In this document: piece after piece, positions 9,395-21,300 of the stretch | Layout of the letters: each line of letters starts with the position of its first letter | How positions within the stretch are numbered: position 1 is the first letter of the stretch | Origin: Pseudomonas sp. RIT-PI-AD | GTDB taxonomy: Bacteria; Pseudomonadota; Gammaproteobacteria; Pseudomonadales; Pseudomonadaceae | Length of the DNA stretch: 64,000 nt | Direction of reading: 5' to 3' | Assembly (NCBI RefSeq): GCF_025642785.1 | Contig: NZ_JANZKU010000002.1 | Span: 1-64,000, forward strand | Translations under genes and position numbers: made by a program | Notes under the pieces: generated by a model | The model's input: only the letters and a program-made list of their open reading frames with translations | The model's database searches: none | Told to the model about the DNA's origin: nothing

Positions 9395-12300
9395 ATGCAA
9401 GAACGCCATGGTTTACCGCTGAGAAGCTTCGCCGCCGGCAAGCTGGCGGCCTCGCGCGTCGTACCCTCGTCCGGCGAGAACTGGACGGCGCGCGGCGAAG
9501 CCTACCTGCGCGGCGCGCCCCTGGGCATCGAGCTGCCCGTGGAGGACCCGCAGCGATCCTCCGACGATTGGCGCAGAGTCGAGGTTCCCGCGCGACTGGA
9601 GGTTGCCGACCGCCGATCGGGGCACCGGCTCTGGCTGGCGGCTTATCTGGTCCTGTTGGGCCGCTACGGCAGCGAGGAAGTCTGCCTGGGGTTCGCCGGG
9701 GATGCTCCGTTCGATGCGTTGGCGGTGCTGCGCTCGGCCTACGCCGCCGAGGAATCCGCAGGCGAGAGGCTCGCCAGGCTCGACCGGGAGTTGCAGGAAG
9801 CCCGGCACGCGCTGTTCGGCGACGGACCTGCGCCGCCGTATTCCGACACATGGGGGTTGGCCGAACGGTGCAGCGCCTGGGTGGTCGGCTCGCGCGACGC
9901 ATTGACGGATTCGGGCTGGCTGGCCTTGGTGCTTTCGCCGGAGGGGACTCGGGCCCACCTCGCTCTGCGGGGCGGAAATCCCGCCGAGCTGGAGCGCATG
10001 GCCGGCCACCTGGGCCGGCTGGCCCGCGGCATGCTGCGGAGCGACACGCCGGTGGGGCGCCTCGACTGGCTGAGCCCCGCTGAGAAAGCCGAATTGCTGG
10101 CGCTGCGGGGGGATCCGGCGGAGGCGCCGCCGCGGGGCCTGGTGCACCGACTGTTCGAGGAGCAGGCCGCCAGGACGCCCGATGCTTGCGCCCTGCGCGC
10201 CGCCGACCGAAGCCTGACCTATGCCGAACTGGATCGAGCCAGCGCCGCGCTGGCCTCGCACCTGCGGGCCAAGGGGGTCGGCCCGGAGCAGCGGGTCGGC
10301 GTCTGTCTGCAACGCAACAGCACCTTGCTGATCGGACTGCTCGCGGTCCTGCGCGCCGGCGGCTGTTACGTGCCGCTCGACCCGGCGTACCCCGACGAGC
10401 GCATCGCCTACATGCTGGCCGATTCCGATTGCCTCCTGGTACTGGTGGACGACGTGACCCGGCAGCGGGTCGACGAACTGGGCTATGCCACCCTGTCGAA
10501 CCGGACCGAGTCCCCGAGTGAGGCGGTGCCGCTGTCGCCCGCGCGGATCGACGCCGCCAGCCTCGCCTACATCATCTACACCTCCGGTTCCACCGGTCGG
10601 CCCAAGGGCGTGGCCATCGAGCACGGCAGCGCCCATGCCTTCCTCCTCTGGGTGCGCGCGACCTTTGCCGCGGAAGAGTGGCGGGGCGTACTGGCGACCA
10701 CCTCGGTGTGCTTCGACCTGTCCATCTATGAGCTCTTCGGCACCCTGGCCTGCGGCGGCACCGTGCATCTGCTGGAAAATCTCTTCGCCCTGGCCGATTA
10801 CCCGCGCCGCGAGGACATCACCCTGATCAACAGCGTGCCGTCCGTATGCGCGGCACTGCTGGCGCTGATGCCGCTGCCTCGCAGCGTGCGCACGGTGAAC
10901 CTGGCCGGCGAGCCGCTGCCGGGCTACCTGGTGGGACGCATCCGCCGCTTCGAGCAGGTGAAGCGGCTGCTCAACCTCTACGGTCCCAGCGAAGACACCA
11001 CCTATTCCACCTATTACGAGCTGCCGGAGGCTGGCGCGGAGGGGCAGGGTGGCGAAACCGAGCCTTCCATCGGCCGGCCCTTGCCGGGAACCACCGTGCA
11101 AGTGCTCGACGCCTTCGGCGCGCCGGTCCCCCTGGGGGTTCCGGGGGAGCTTTACCTGGGCGGTGTCGGGCTGGCGCGCGGATATTTCGGCAAGCCCGAG
11201 CAGACCCGGGAACGCTTCGCGTGGCGCGAGGTGTTCCCCGGGCATGGGGAGCGCCTGTATCGCACGGGCGACCGGGTGAAAATGCGTGCCAGTGGCTTGC
11301 TGGAGCACCTGGGACGCCTCGACGACCAGGTCAAGTTCAACGGGTTTCGCATCGAGCTCGGGGAGATCGCTTCGCGGCTGGTCGGCTATCCCGACGTTGG
11401 CGAAGCCATCGCGGTGCTGACCCAGGATGCCGCGGGCCTGCGCCGCCTGGTGGCCTACTTCGTCGCCGATCGCCAACTGGACAGCCGCCAGCTGAGCGCG
11501 CACCTGTCGGCGGCCTTGCCCCACTACATGTTGCCGTCGCTGTTCGTCCAGTTGCCCAGCCTGCCCAAGACCCTCAACGGCAAGGTGGACAGGAAATCCC
11601 TGCCGGTGCCTGCCGCGTCCCTCTCCGCGCCTCCATCAGGGCAGGTCGGTTCCGCCGATCCGGTCGAACGCGAGGTCCGCGACGCCTGGGAAGCGGTCCT
11701 GGGAAGCCCGCCCAATCCCGGGCAAGGTTTCTATGCCGCGGGAGGGGATTCGCTGCGCGCGGTCCATCTCCTGGCGCGGCTGCGCCACCGGCTGCGTCGG
11801 GTGATCCCGCTGCACGCTTTCGCAACCGGGGAGGCCAGCGTGGAAGCCCTCTCGGCCCTGGCGAGAACCGCGCCGGAGGAGACCCGGGCCGAGCCCGAGC
11901 GCACGCCGGAGCCGCGCCTCAGCCTGGCCGAGCAACGGCTCTGGATCGCCCAGCAACTGGCACCGACGGACACCTCCTATAACCTCCAGGCACGCCTGCA
12001 GGTAAGGGGCTCGACCCTGGATAGCCTGCGGGGCGCCTTGGCGAGGTTGCTGGAGCGGCACACGGCCTTGCGCCGGCGGGTGGAGATGACCGGCAGCGGG
12101 CCGCGCACCTGGGTCATGCCGGTGGACGCGGTTCCGGTCGAGACCCTGGCCGCCCAGCCTTCGACGATGGCCGATGCGCTATTCCAGTCGCTGGCGGAGC
12201 GCGCCGCGACCCTACCCTTCGATCTCGGTCGCGAGGCGCCGACCCGAATCACGCTGCTGCCGAGGCAGGACAGCGCGACGCTCGACATCCTGCTGAGCGT

Positions 12301-13186
12301 GCATCACTACGCCTTCGACGACCTTTCTCTGGTCATCCTGTCGCGGGACTTGCTGACCCTGCTCGAAGGCGGAAGCTTGCCCGCTCCCCTGGCCACCCCG
12401 GAGAGCGTGGCCGCCTGGGAGGCCACGGAACGCGAGTCGGGCCGTCTCGATGCGGTCGCCGAACGCTGGGCGCGGGCGTTGGCACCGGCGCTCGGACACC
12501 TGCGCGCCAGATCGCATCCCGCCCACACGGCAGAACGCGCACGGGCCGGCCGCAGCCTGGCGCTTCCGGTGTCACGGCACGCCTTCGAGGCCTGTCAGCG
12601 GGTCGCCGAGCGAACGTCCAGTAGCCTGTTCAGCACTGCGCTCGCCGCCTTCGGCCATGCCCTGGCGGAAGACGAGGGCGTGGACGAGGTGCTGGTCGGC
12701 GTGGCCCTCGCCGGCCGCCCGCGCCTCGAAATGCAGGGGTTGGTCGCCTGCTGCGTCAACCTGCTACCGCTGCTCGTGCGCCTGGACCCGCAGCAAACCG
12801 GACTGCAGGCGATCCGCGACGTCAGCGATGGCCTGTTGGACCTGCTCGCGCATCAGGACGTGCCCCTGGAGGCGTTGAACGATGCCCTCCGGCGTGCCGA
12901 CCCTAGCCGTCAGGGCGTACCGATCCGGGTCGCCTGCGGTGCGCATAACGGGCGCCTGGGCAGCCTGGCCGGCGCGCGCTGCCATATCGACGCCGGCTTC
13001 ATTCCCTCGCCGACCGCGCGGCTCGACCTGACGCTGTGGCTGGAGGACGGCCCACACGGCTGGACGGCCGCTTGGACCTACGCCTGCGATCGCTTCGAGG
13101 AGGCCAGGGTGCGGCAGGTGCATGAACGCTGGGAGCAACGCCTCCTGGCCAACGCCCAGCAAACCCAGGAGAGGGTGCGGGCCTGA
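9395..13186 (+). CDS. ambB: Non-ribosomal peptide synthetase AmbB
   Basis: 1263 residues, close to the P. aeruginosa AmbB length as I recall it. Start ATG 9395 is chosen because GGAGGAGAGG lies just upstream. Residues 1 to about 245 look like a partial condensation-like region without an HHxxxDG motif. An adenylation domain follows (A3 core YIIYTSGSTGRPKG from residue 392; NLYGPSEDTT; YRTGDRV; KFNGFRIELGE; NGKVDRKSL). Next is a thiolation domain with phosphopantetheine serine 786 in GGDS, then a condensation domain whose core is HHYAFDD (residues 970-976), with Asp in place of the usual final Gly. AmbB in P. aeruginosa activates L-Ala. It works with AmbE. Confidence 0.9.
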   Translation: MQERHGLPLRSFAAGKLAASRVVPSSGENWTARGEAYLRGAPLGIELPVEDPQRSSDDWRRVEVPARLEVADRRSGHRLWLAAYLVLLGRYGSEEVCLGFAGDAPFDALAVLRSAYAAEESAGERLARLDRELQEARHALFGDGPAPPYSDTWGLAERCSAWVVGSRDALTDSGWLALVLSPEGTRAHLALRGGNPAELERMAGHLGRLARGMLRSDTPVGRLDWLSPAEKAELLALRGDPAEAPPRGLVHRLFEEQAARTPDACALRAADRSLTYAELDRASAALASHLRAKGVGPEQRVGVCLQRNSTLLIGLLAVLRAGGCYVPLDPAYPDERIAYMLADSDCLLVLVDDVTRQRVDELGYATLSNRTESPSEAVPLSPARIDAASLAYIIYTSGSTGRPKGVAIEHGSAHAFLLWVRATFAAEEWRGVLATTSVCFDLSIYELFGTLACGGTVHLLENLFALADYPRREDITLINSVPSVCAALLALMPLPRSVRTVNLAGEPLPGYLVGRIRRFEQVKRLLNLYGPSEDTTYSTYYELPEAGAEGQGGETEPSIGRPLPGTTVQVLDAFGAPVPLGVPGELYLGGVGLARGYFGKPEQTRERFAWREVFPGHGERLYRTGDRVKMRASGLLEHLGRLDDQVKFNGFRIELGEIASRLVGYPDVGEAIAVLTQDAAGLRRLVAYFVADRQLDSRQLSAHLSAALPHYMLPSLFVQLPSLPKTLNGKVDRKSLPVPAASLSAPPSGQVGSADPVEREVRDAWEAVLGSPPNPGQGFYAAGGDSLRAVHLLARLRHRLRRVIPLHAFATGEASVEALSALARTAPEETRAEPERTPEPRLSLAEQRLWIAQQLAPTDTSYNLQARLQVRGSTLDSLRGALARLLERHTALRRRVEMTGSGPRTWVMPVDAVPVETLAAQPSTMADALFQSLAERAATLPFDLGREAPTRITLLPRQDSATLDILLSVHHYAFDDLSLVILSRDLLTLLEGGSLPAPLATPESVAAWEATERESGRLDAVAERWARALAPALGHLRARSHPAHTAERARAGRSLALPVSRHAFEACQRVAERTSSSLFSTALAAFGHALAEDEGVDEVLVGVALAGRPRLEMQGLVACCVNLLPLLVRLDPQQTGLQAIRDVSDGLLDLLAHQDVPLEALNDALRRADPSRQGVPIRVACGAHNGRLGSLAGARCHIDAGFIPSPTARLDLTLWLEDGPHGWTAAWTYACDRFEEARVRQVHERWEQRLLANAQQTQERVRA

Positions 13187-13229
13187 GCGCCCCGACCTGG
13201 AACGAGACTCACGGAAAGGGAGCACTGCG

Positions 13230-14318
13230 ATGGAACGACCCTCTTTCAACTTGGCCGAGCGGGGCTTCAAGCGCCCCCAGGGGCTGAAGCCCCGCGGCAG
13301 CGAGGCACTGGTCAAACGCTGGCACGCGGAAACCGACCAGTTGCCCACACGCATAGAGGCCCAGGTGCCCGGCCTTTCGCTGGCGGAGTGGATCGCCGAG
13401 CAGCGCGACGCCCTGCACGAAGCGCTGCGGTGCAGCGGCGGGTTGCTGTTCCGCGGCTTCGAGGTCGCCGCCGCCGAGGGCTTCCGGGCGGCCGCCCATG
13501 CCTTCGCCCCGGACCTGCTGAACTACAAGGAACGCTCTTCGCCACGCAACCAGGTCAGCGGCGAGGTCTACACCTCCACCGAACACCCGGTCGACCAGCC
13601 GATCTTCCTGCACAACGAACAGTCCTACACCGTCGATTGGCCGCAATTCATCATGTTCTATTGCGAGACGCCGGCCGCCGTCGGCGGCGCCACGCCCATC
13701 GCCGCGAACCGGCGGATCGTGCGGCATTTGCCGGCGAGTCTGCTGGAGCGCTTCGACCGGCTCGGCATTCTCTACGTCCGCAACTACGTCTCCGGGCTGG
13801 GCCTGTCCTGGCGCGAGGCATTCCAGACCGACAGGCGCGAAGAGGTCGAGGCCTTCTGCGCCGAGCACAGCATCGCCCATGCCTGGCTGGGCGACGACCA
13901 CCTGCGCACCTGGCAACGCCGCGCGGCGTTCCAGCGTCACCCCCACAGCGGCGAGCGCCTATGGTTCAACCACGGCACCTTCTTCCATGCCACCAGCCTC
14001 GAACCCGGCCTGCGCGACGCCCTGCTCAGCAGCGTCTCGCCCGAGGACCTGCCTTACCAGACCTACTACGGCGACGGCAGCCCTCTCGAAGTCGAGGCGC
14101 TGGAACTGATCCGCGCCGCGATCGACCGGGAAACCCAGCGCTTCGATTGGAAGGCCGGCGACGTGCTGATCCTCGACAACATGCTCGCCCAGCACGGTCG
14201 CGATCCCTTCAGCGGCCAACGACGAGTCCTGACCATCATGTCGACGCCCTATAGCATCCACGCCCAGGCGGACATCCCCGATACGCCCCCGACGCTCGTA
14301 CTGGAGGCCTCCCGGTGA
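13230..14318 (+). CDS. ambC: Fe(II)/2-oxoglutarate-dependent oxygenase AmbC
   Basis: 362-residue TauD/SyrP-like oxygenase. The iron ligands appear as H128 and E130 in LHNEQSY (an HxE variant of HxD) and H322 in AQHGRDPFSG, with a following Arg that would bind 2-oxoglutarate. Start ATG 13230 follows AAAGGGAG; the open frame extends upstream into ambB but no better site is seen. In the AMB pathway AmbC and AmbD are thought to oxidise the carrier-bound glutamate-derived residue. Its stop overlaps ambD (GTGA). Confidence 0.88.
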   Translation: MERPSFNLAERGFKRPQGLKPRGSEALVKRWHAETDQLPTRIEAQVPGLSLAEWIAEQRDALHEALRCSGGLLFRGFEVAAAEGFRAAAHAFAPDLLNYKERSSPRNQVSGEVYTSTEHPVDQPIFLHNEQSYTVDWPQFIMFYCETPAAVGGATPIAANRRIVRHLPASLLERFDRLGILYVRNYVSGLGLSWREAFQTDRREEVEAFCAEHSIAHAWLGDDHLRTWQRRAAFQRHPHSGERLWFNHGTFFHATSLEPGLRDALLSSVSPEDLPYQTYYGDGSPLEVEALELIRAAIDRETQRFDWKAGDVLILDNMLAQHGRDPFSGQRRVLTIMSTPYSIHAQADIPDTPPTLVLEASR

Positions 14319-15358
14319 GCACGTCCTTTACCGCCGGCCGGCTGCGGCCGCGCCAACTGAACAGCGCCGATTGGGTCGAGGAAAGCCTGCTCGACAGCGA
14401 GGGCGACTACCTGCGCATCTTCGAAGCCCGCCAGCCCGGCCTCGACCTGCGCGAGTGGATTCTGCACAACCGCGAGCGGGTCGATAGCAGTCTCCTGCGC
14501 CACGGCGGAATCCTGTTCCGCGGGTTCGCGGTGAGCGGCCCCGAGCGGTTCTCCCAGGCGGTGCAGGCGGTTTCCCCGCATCTTCTGGATTACCTGGAGC
14601 GCGCGGCGGCCCGCCAGGAAGTGGCGCATCGGGTATTCACCTCCACCGAGTTCTCGCCCGATGGCTGGATTCCGCTGCACCATGAAATGTCCTACTCGCA
14701 CAATTGGCCCACCCGCATCCACTTCTATTGCGAGGTGGCGCCGGCGGAGCAGGGCCGTACGCCCTTGGCCGACGAGCGTCGGGTCACCGCGCTCATCCCG
14801 GAGGCCATCAAGCAGCGCTTCCTCGCCGACGGCGTGTGTTACGTGCGCAACTACGGTCCGGAAATCGACCTGACTTGGCAGGAGGGTTTCCAGACCCAGA
14901 GCCGCGACGAGGTGGAAACCTACTGCCGCCAGACCGGAACCCAGTGGACCTGGGTCGACGACCAGCACCTCAACACGCGCCAGGTCCGCCAGGCGATGGT
15001 GCGGCATCCGCAGACCGGCGAGGGGCTCTGGTTCAACCATGCCCACATGTTCCACATCTCGAACATGCCGCCGCACCTGGCCGAGGCCCTGCTCGGCGAA
15101 GTGGGCGAGCAGGGCCTGCCGCGCAATGCCTACTACGGCGATGGAAGCCCCATCGACACCGAGGTGCTCGAGGTGATCCGGGCGGCCTACCGCAGCCAGA
15201 CCCGCTCCTTCGAATGGCGACGAGGCGATGTCCTGATGCTCGACAACTTCATCAGCGTCCATGGCCGCGAGCCCTATTCCGGGGAGCGTCGGATCCTGGT
15301 CGCCATGACCGACCTGCACGTCCACCAGTCCGAACAAAAACATACGCGCGAGGGATAG
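14315..15358 (+). CDS. ambD: Fe(II)/2-oxoglutarate-dependent oxygenase AmbD
   Basis: 347 residues, paralogous to AmbC over nearly its full length. The iron ligands are H122 and E124 in LHHEMSY and a late His in SVHGREPYSG. The GTG start overlaps the ambC stop by four bases, so the pair is translationally coupled. Two similar but distinct oxygenases in tandem suggest two sequential hydroxylations, or a hydroxylation and a desaturation, on the carrier-bound substrate. The second amb NRPS begins 2 bp after the stop. Confidence 0.88.
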   Translation: MSTSFTAGRLRPRQLNSADWVEESLLDSEGDYLRIFEARQPGLDLREWILHNRERVDSSLLRHGGILFRGFAVSGPERFSQAVQAVSPHLLDYLERAAARQEVAHRVFTSTEFSPDGWIPLHHEMSYSHNWPTRIHFYCEVAPAEQGRTPLADERRVTALIPEAIKQRFLADGVCYVRNYGPEIDLTWQEGFQTQSRDEVETYCRQTGTQWTWVDDQHLNTRQVRQAMVRHPQTGEGLWFNHAHMFHISNMPPHLAEALLGEVGEQGLPRNAYYGDGSPIDTEVLEVIRAAYRSQTRSFEWRRGDVLMLDNFISVHGREPYSGERRILVAMTDLHVHQSEQKHTREG

Positions 15359-15360
15359 CC

Positions 15361-18300
15361 ATGAGTTCGCAAGAAAACCCGCAGACCGAACCCGCCACTG
15401 GCGAACAATTGGAAGGATTTCCGCTGTCGCCTCTGCAGACCCTGGCGTGGCGACGCTATGCGGAGCGTCCGCTCAACCGGGTCCTGACCGTGGAACTGGC
15501 GGACGCCTGGGCCGCGGATGCGCTGGTGGAGCGGCTGGAGCACGCCTGCCGCGAGGAATCCCAACTGCGGGTGGCCTACCGAACCATGCCGGGCATGAGC
15601 CTTCCGGTCCAGGTCCTCGAAGGGCGCGATCGAGACCTGCTGGCCTGGCAGGTCCTCTCCGCCGGCCGGCAATGGCAGGCCGCGCTGGCGGGGGAGGCGG
15701 CACGCCTCGCGGCTTCGCCGCTGGGACGGGGAGCGGAACCGGTGGTCGCGGCAAGCCTGGTCGGCGGCGAAAGCCGTGACCGTGTCCTGGCCATCCTGCT
15801 CGCCGTCCCGCCTTTCGTCGCGGACGAGAGCAGCCTATTGCGCCTGCTGCAACGCGCGCTGAACGACACGCCGGAGGCGGCCGCGACGGAGGACGAAGAG
15901 CCCTTGCTGTTCCAACACTTCTCCGAGTGGGCCAATGAAGCCCTGGGCGGGGAAGCCGGGGAGACGGCCCGTGGCTACTGGCAAGCGCGGAGCGCGACCG
16001 ATGCCACCGCCGCGCTGTCACTCCCCGAAGCGCGCGAGGAGGGGACACGGCAAGCCGGCAGGCAGCTTCCCCAGGAACTGTTGGACGAGCTCTCCCGGGT
16101 CGGCCTCCCGGAAGCCTGTGCCTTGCTCGCCTGGACCCAGGTGGCCGGGCAGTTCCTGGCCAACGAAGAGGCGCCGGTAGCCCTCGACCGCTTGGTGTCA
16201 GGCCGGGTTTTCAACGAGTTCGCGGACCTGGTGGGGCCTTTCTCCGCGCGCTGCCCGTTGCAGCTCGCGCGCCTGGGAGAGGATTCGGTCCGGCAACGGG
16301 TGAACGCCATCGAAGAGGCGATCCTGGCCCAGGAAGAATCCGCGGTTTTGCTCGACCCCTTCGGCACCGCGCTGGACCCTTCCAGGGCGAACCTGGCCTT
16401 TTCCTGGATTGCCGGCGCCGTATCGCCGCAGGTCGCGGCCCGTGTGCAATTCCACATGCCGGACGTGGCGCGCTTCCTCGAACTGGCGATTGAACCTCAT
16501 TCCGAGGGGCGCTACGCCCGCGTGACCCTGCATCGGGCCTGGGATCGGGAGGCTGCCGATCGCCTGGCCGACGCCTGGCTACACTGCCTGCAACGGATCG
16601 CCGAGCATCCAGACGAGCCGGTCGGCCGCCTGCCGCTGATCGGTGCCGCCGAACAGGCGCAGTTGCGCCACCTGCAAGGCGAGCCGCTGAACGAGCCACA
16701 ACCGGCCTCGCTGGTCGAGGCCTTCGAGCGCATCGCCGGGCTTCGCCCCACGGCGACCGCCGTGGTCGACGAACAGGGCAGCCTGAGCTTCGCCGAATTG
16801 CAGGCGCGCAGCGAGAGCCTGGCCAGGGCGTTGCTCGCGCGCGGCATCCAGCGGGGCCAGGCGGTCGCCGCCATGACCGGTCGCTCCCGCGAGGCGATCG
16901 TCGCGCTGCTGGGGATCATACGCGCCGGCGCGGTCTACGCGCCGATCAACCCGGACTTCCCGCGCGCGCGCATGGAACGCATGCGCGACGCGGCGGACAT
17001 CCGCCTCGCGGTCGCCGATGCCGAGCATCGCCCACGCCTGGAAGGGCTGTTCGGGCTGTTGGACGTAAGCGAGGGCGACGGCGGCGAGGACTCACCGGCG
17101 CTGCCACTGCTCGATGCCCATGACGCGGCCTACATGATCTTCACCTCGGGCACGACCGGGCAGCCGAAAGGCGTGATCGTCGAGCACCGCAGTGCGCTGA
17201 ACCTGGCGCATGCCCTGCGCCACAGTCTCTACCAGACCCCGTCCGGCGGGTCGCAGCCGGAGTTGCGGGTGACGGTGAACGCGCCGTTCTCCTTCGACTC
17301 CTCGATCAAACAGATCCTGCAACTGCTCTCCGGGCATACCCTGTACCCGGTGCCGCAGCAGGTGCGGACCGACCCGCAGCGCATGCTGGAATTCCTCGGT
17401 CAACAGCGCATCGACGTTCTCGACTGCACCCCCTCGCTGTTCCGCCTGCTCATCCAGGCCGGCCTGGACGATACGCATCCGGCCTTGCCGGGGCGGATAC
17501 TGGTCGGCGGCGAGGCCTTCGACGACGCCACGTGGCAGCTGGCTTCGAAATGGTCGCGTTGCGAAGTCTTCAACCTGTACGGGCCCACCGAGGCGACGGT
17601 CAACGCCACCCTGGCGCGCGTGCGCGATCACGCCTCGCCGACCCTGGGCAAGCCCCTGCCGAACGTCGCGGTTCACATCGTCGACCCGTTGGGCCGCCTG
17701 AAGAGCCAGGGCGCCGCCGGGGAGATCTGGATCGGCGGCCGTGGTGTGGCCCGCGGCTATGCCGGAGACCCGGTGCTCAGCGCCGAGCGCTTCCGGGCCG
17801 AGCCCTGGCCCGGCGCCGGCCGGGTGTACCGCTCCGGAGACCTGGCCAGGTGGCGTAGCGAGGGCGGCCTGGAGTTCCTCGGGCGGATCGACGAGCAGGT
17901 GAAGGTCAACGGATATCGCATCGAGCTGGGTGAAATCCGTAGCGCGCTGCTGGAACACCCGGGCGTGCGCGAGGCTGCGGCAGTCACCGACAATGACGGA
18001 CAGGGCAACCCGCAGGACGGCCGGCGCATCGCGGCGTTCGTCACGCCACGGCAGTCCCCCCGCGACAGCCAATGGCTGGAGGTGGACTTGCCCAGCGGGC
18101 ATCGGGTCGCCGGGCTCAACCTCAACGAGACCGAGTACGTCTTCAACGAAATCTTCGTCGACGCGGTATACAGCCGGGAGGGCATCGCACTGCCGGCGGA
18201 CGCCGTAGTGCTCGACGTGGGCGCCAATATCGGTCTGTTCTCGCTGTACATCGCGTCCTGCGCACCCGCCGCGCGAATCCTCGCCTTCGAACCCCTGGAG

Positions 18301-21300
18301 CCGATCCGCCGGCGCCTGCTGGCCAACCTCGAACGCTATGCGCCACAGGTGCAGATCTACGGGGTCGGGCTCTCGGATTCCGAACGGGACGAAACCTTCA
18401 CCTATTACCCGGGCTATTCCACCTTTTCCGGGCAGGCCGACTACGCCGACGCCAGCGGCGAGCGTGAGGTGATTCGCCGTTACCTGGGCAACCAGGGGGA
18501 GGGCAGCGCCAACCTGCTGCTGGATAACATCGACGAAATCCTCGACGACCGATTGCGCGCCGAAGAGCACCTCTGCCACCTGAAACGCCTCGACCAGGTG
18601 ATCCGCGAGCTGGGCCTCACCCGCATCGACCTGCTCAAGATCGACGTGCAGCGGGCGGAAATGGACGTGCTGCTCGGGCTGGACAGGGAGGTGTTCGCCA
18701 GGATTTCGCAGATCGTCCTGGAGGTGCACGACAAGCGCGACAGCGCCACCGCGGGACGTGTCGAGCAATTAAGCGCCCTGCTGCGCGAGCAGGGTTTCGA
18801 GGTCACCGTGAGGCAGGACGCCTTGCTCGAAGGCACCGACCGCTACAACTGCTATGCCGTCCGCCCCGGCTATGCCGATGCCCTGGAGAACCCGATCGAC
18901 TGGCGCGCCAGGCATGTCCCGCCCGTCGCCATCGAAACCTTCGACACCCCCCAGGCTCTGGAGGCGTCCTTGCAAGCGTTCCTCGAAACGCGCCTGCCGG
19001 CCTATATGCTGCCGAGCCGTATCGGCGTCGTCGCGAGCCTACCCCTGACCCTCGAGGGCAAGCTGGATCGCAAGGCGCTGCTGGCCCTCCAGGCGCAGGC
19101 CGATCGGCAGCGCAGTGTCGAGGCGCCGACCGACGCGGTGGAGGCCGCCCTGGCGGACATCTGGTCCAGCGTGCTCAAGCGTCCCTCGGTCGGCGTGACC
19201 GATAACTTCTTCCAAATCGGCGGCGACTCCATTCGGCTGATTCAGATGCAGGTCATGGCCCGGGAAGCCGGGCTCGGATTCACCTTGCGCGACGTGTTCA
19301 GCCATCAGAGCATTCGCGAGCTGGCGAAAATGCTGAAAGCCCGAGGCAAGGCTGTGGAGGAGGGGGCGGGAGCCCCGCCAGTGGAGCCCGCACGCCAGGA
19401 GCCTTTTGCCCAACTGGCGCCCCGCGACCGCAAGATCCTGCCCGAAGGGCTCGACGACGCCTATCCGATGACGCGTCTGCAACTGGGCATGGTGATGCAG
19501 ACCGAAATCGCCGGCGACCCGCGGGTGCTGCACAACGTGGTCTTGCATCGGATTCGCGGCCGGCTCGACGCCCAGGTCCTGACGCGCGCCTGGGCACTGC
19601 TGATCGCGCGACACCCGATCCTGCGCACCGGCTATGACCTGGAGGGCTACAGCGAGCCGCTGCAACTGGTCCACGAGGCCACGCGGGTTCCCGCCGACGT
19701 GGCCGTACACGACCTGAGCGGCCTGGACGCCTCGGAGCAGTCCGAGCGCCTGCGGTGCTTCATCGAAACCGAACACCGTACCCCGTTCCAGTGGGCGCAA
19801 CCGCCCCTGGTCCGTGTGGCCGCGCTGCGGCTGGCGGAGGACCGCTTCGCCTTGAGCGTCGCCGAGCACCACAGCGCCCTCGACGGCTGGAGCCTGCAGC
19901 GGCTAGTGAACGAATTGGTCGATCTCTATGACGGCCTGTCGAGTGGAGCGGAGCCGCCACGGGAAGAGGGGCCGGACGTCGGTTTCGGCGATTACGTGGC
20001 CCTTGACCGCCAGGCCGAGCAGGATGCCCGGTCGGCCCTGTTCTGGCTGGACTACCTGGCCGGCGCCCGACCCGCTCCGTTGCCCACGTCGCAGAATGCC
20101 CCAGGGGGAGCGCGCCGGGTCGCGGCGAAGCAGGTCGAACTGCCCGAGGATGCCTTGCCCGCTCTGCGCCGCCTGGGCGAGCGCACCGGCTTGCCACTGC
20201 GGTCGTTGCTGCTGGCCGTGCACGCCCGGACACTGGGCACGCTCACCGGCTCGGCCGAGGCGCTCACCGGTTTCGTCACCCATGGCCGTCCCGAAGAACC
20301 GGGTGCGGACCGCGTGCTCGGACTGTTCCTCAATACCGTGCCCTGCCGTTTGCAAGTGGACGAGGGCAGGGCGCTGGTCGAGATCGCCCAGCAGGCCTTC
20401 GAATTCGAGAAGCGCATGCTGGAACATCGCCGTCATCCACTGGCAGCGATTCGCCGGCGGAGCAGGGCGGCCCTGTTCGACAGCCTGTTCAATTTCGTCG
20501 ACTTCCACCAGGGCGACGAGGCGCCCGACGCTTCCGCCCGGCGCGTAGTCGCCGACGGCGTCATCGACCAGGTCGTGGTGGATGTCGACGTGCCGCTGGC
20601 GGTGGATTTCGAGGTGGAGGGCGAGCGTCTGAAACTGGGCTTCCAGTACGATGCAAGGCGCTTCGACGAAGCTCAGGCGAACGCTTTCGCACGCGCCTAC
20701 CGGCATACGCTTGACGCGTTGCTGGCCTGGCAATTCGAGGAACCGCGGGCCGATCTCACCAGCATCGCGAAAGGCGATGCCTACTTGGGCAGCGTGATTG
20801 ACTGCTTTGGCCGCGCCCTGGGGCGGCCGGTGACGGAGGAGGAGGGTTTTCTCGATGCGGGCGGGCATTCCCTGCTCGCCGTGCGCATCATCGCCGAGTT
20901 GCGCCAGGCAACCGGGCGACACCTGGGGCTCGACCTGCTGCACGGCAATCCGACCGCCCTGGAGGTCGCCCGGCGCTGCCAGGAAGCCCCCAGGAACACC
21001 TCGTCGCGCCTTTCAAATCCGGTGCGATCGCTCTGGCTGCATCGCCAGGGCGACATGGAGGCGCCCCTGCGGCTCTTCGCCTTTCCGCCCGCGGGCGGAA
21101 ACGCCGGGACCTACGGCGGCTGGCGGTCCCATCTGCCGGCGGACGTCGAGCTGGTGGCCATCCAGTATCCGGGGCGCCAGGGGCGCCAGGACGAACCCTT
21201 CGTGACCGACTTCGAACGGATGGTCGGCCTCATCATCGACGCCATGCTGCCCCTGCTGGATCGTCCTTTCGTTCTGGCGGGCGCCAGCCTGGGAGGCGTC

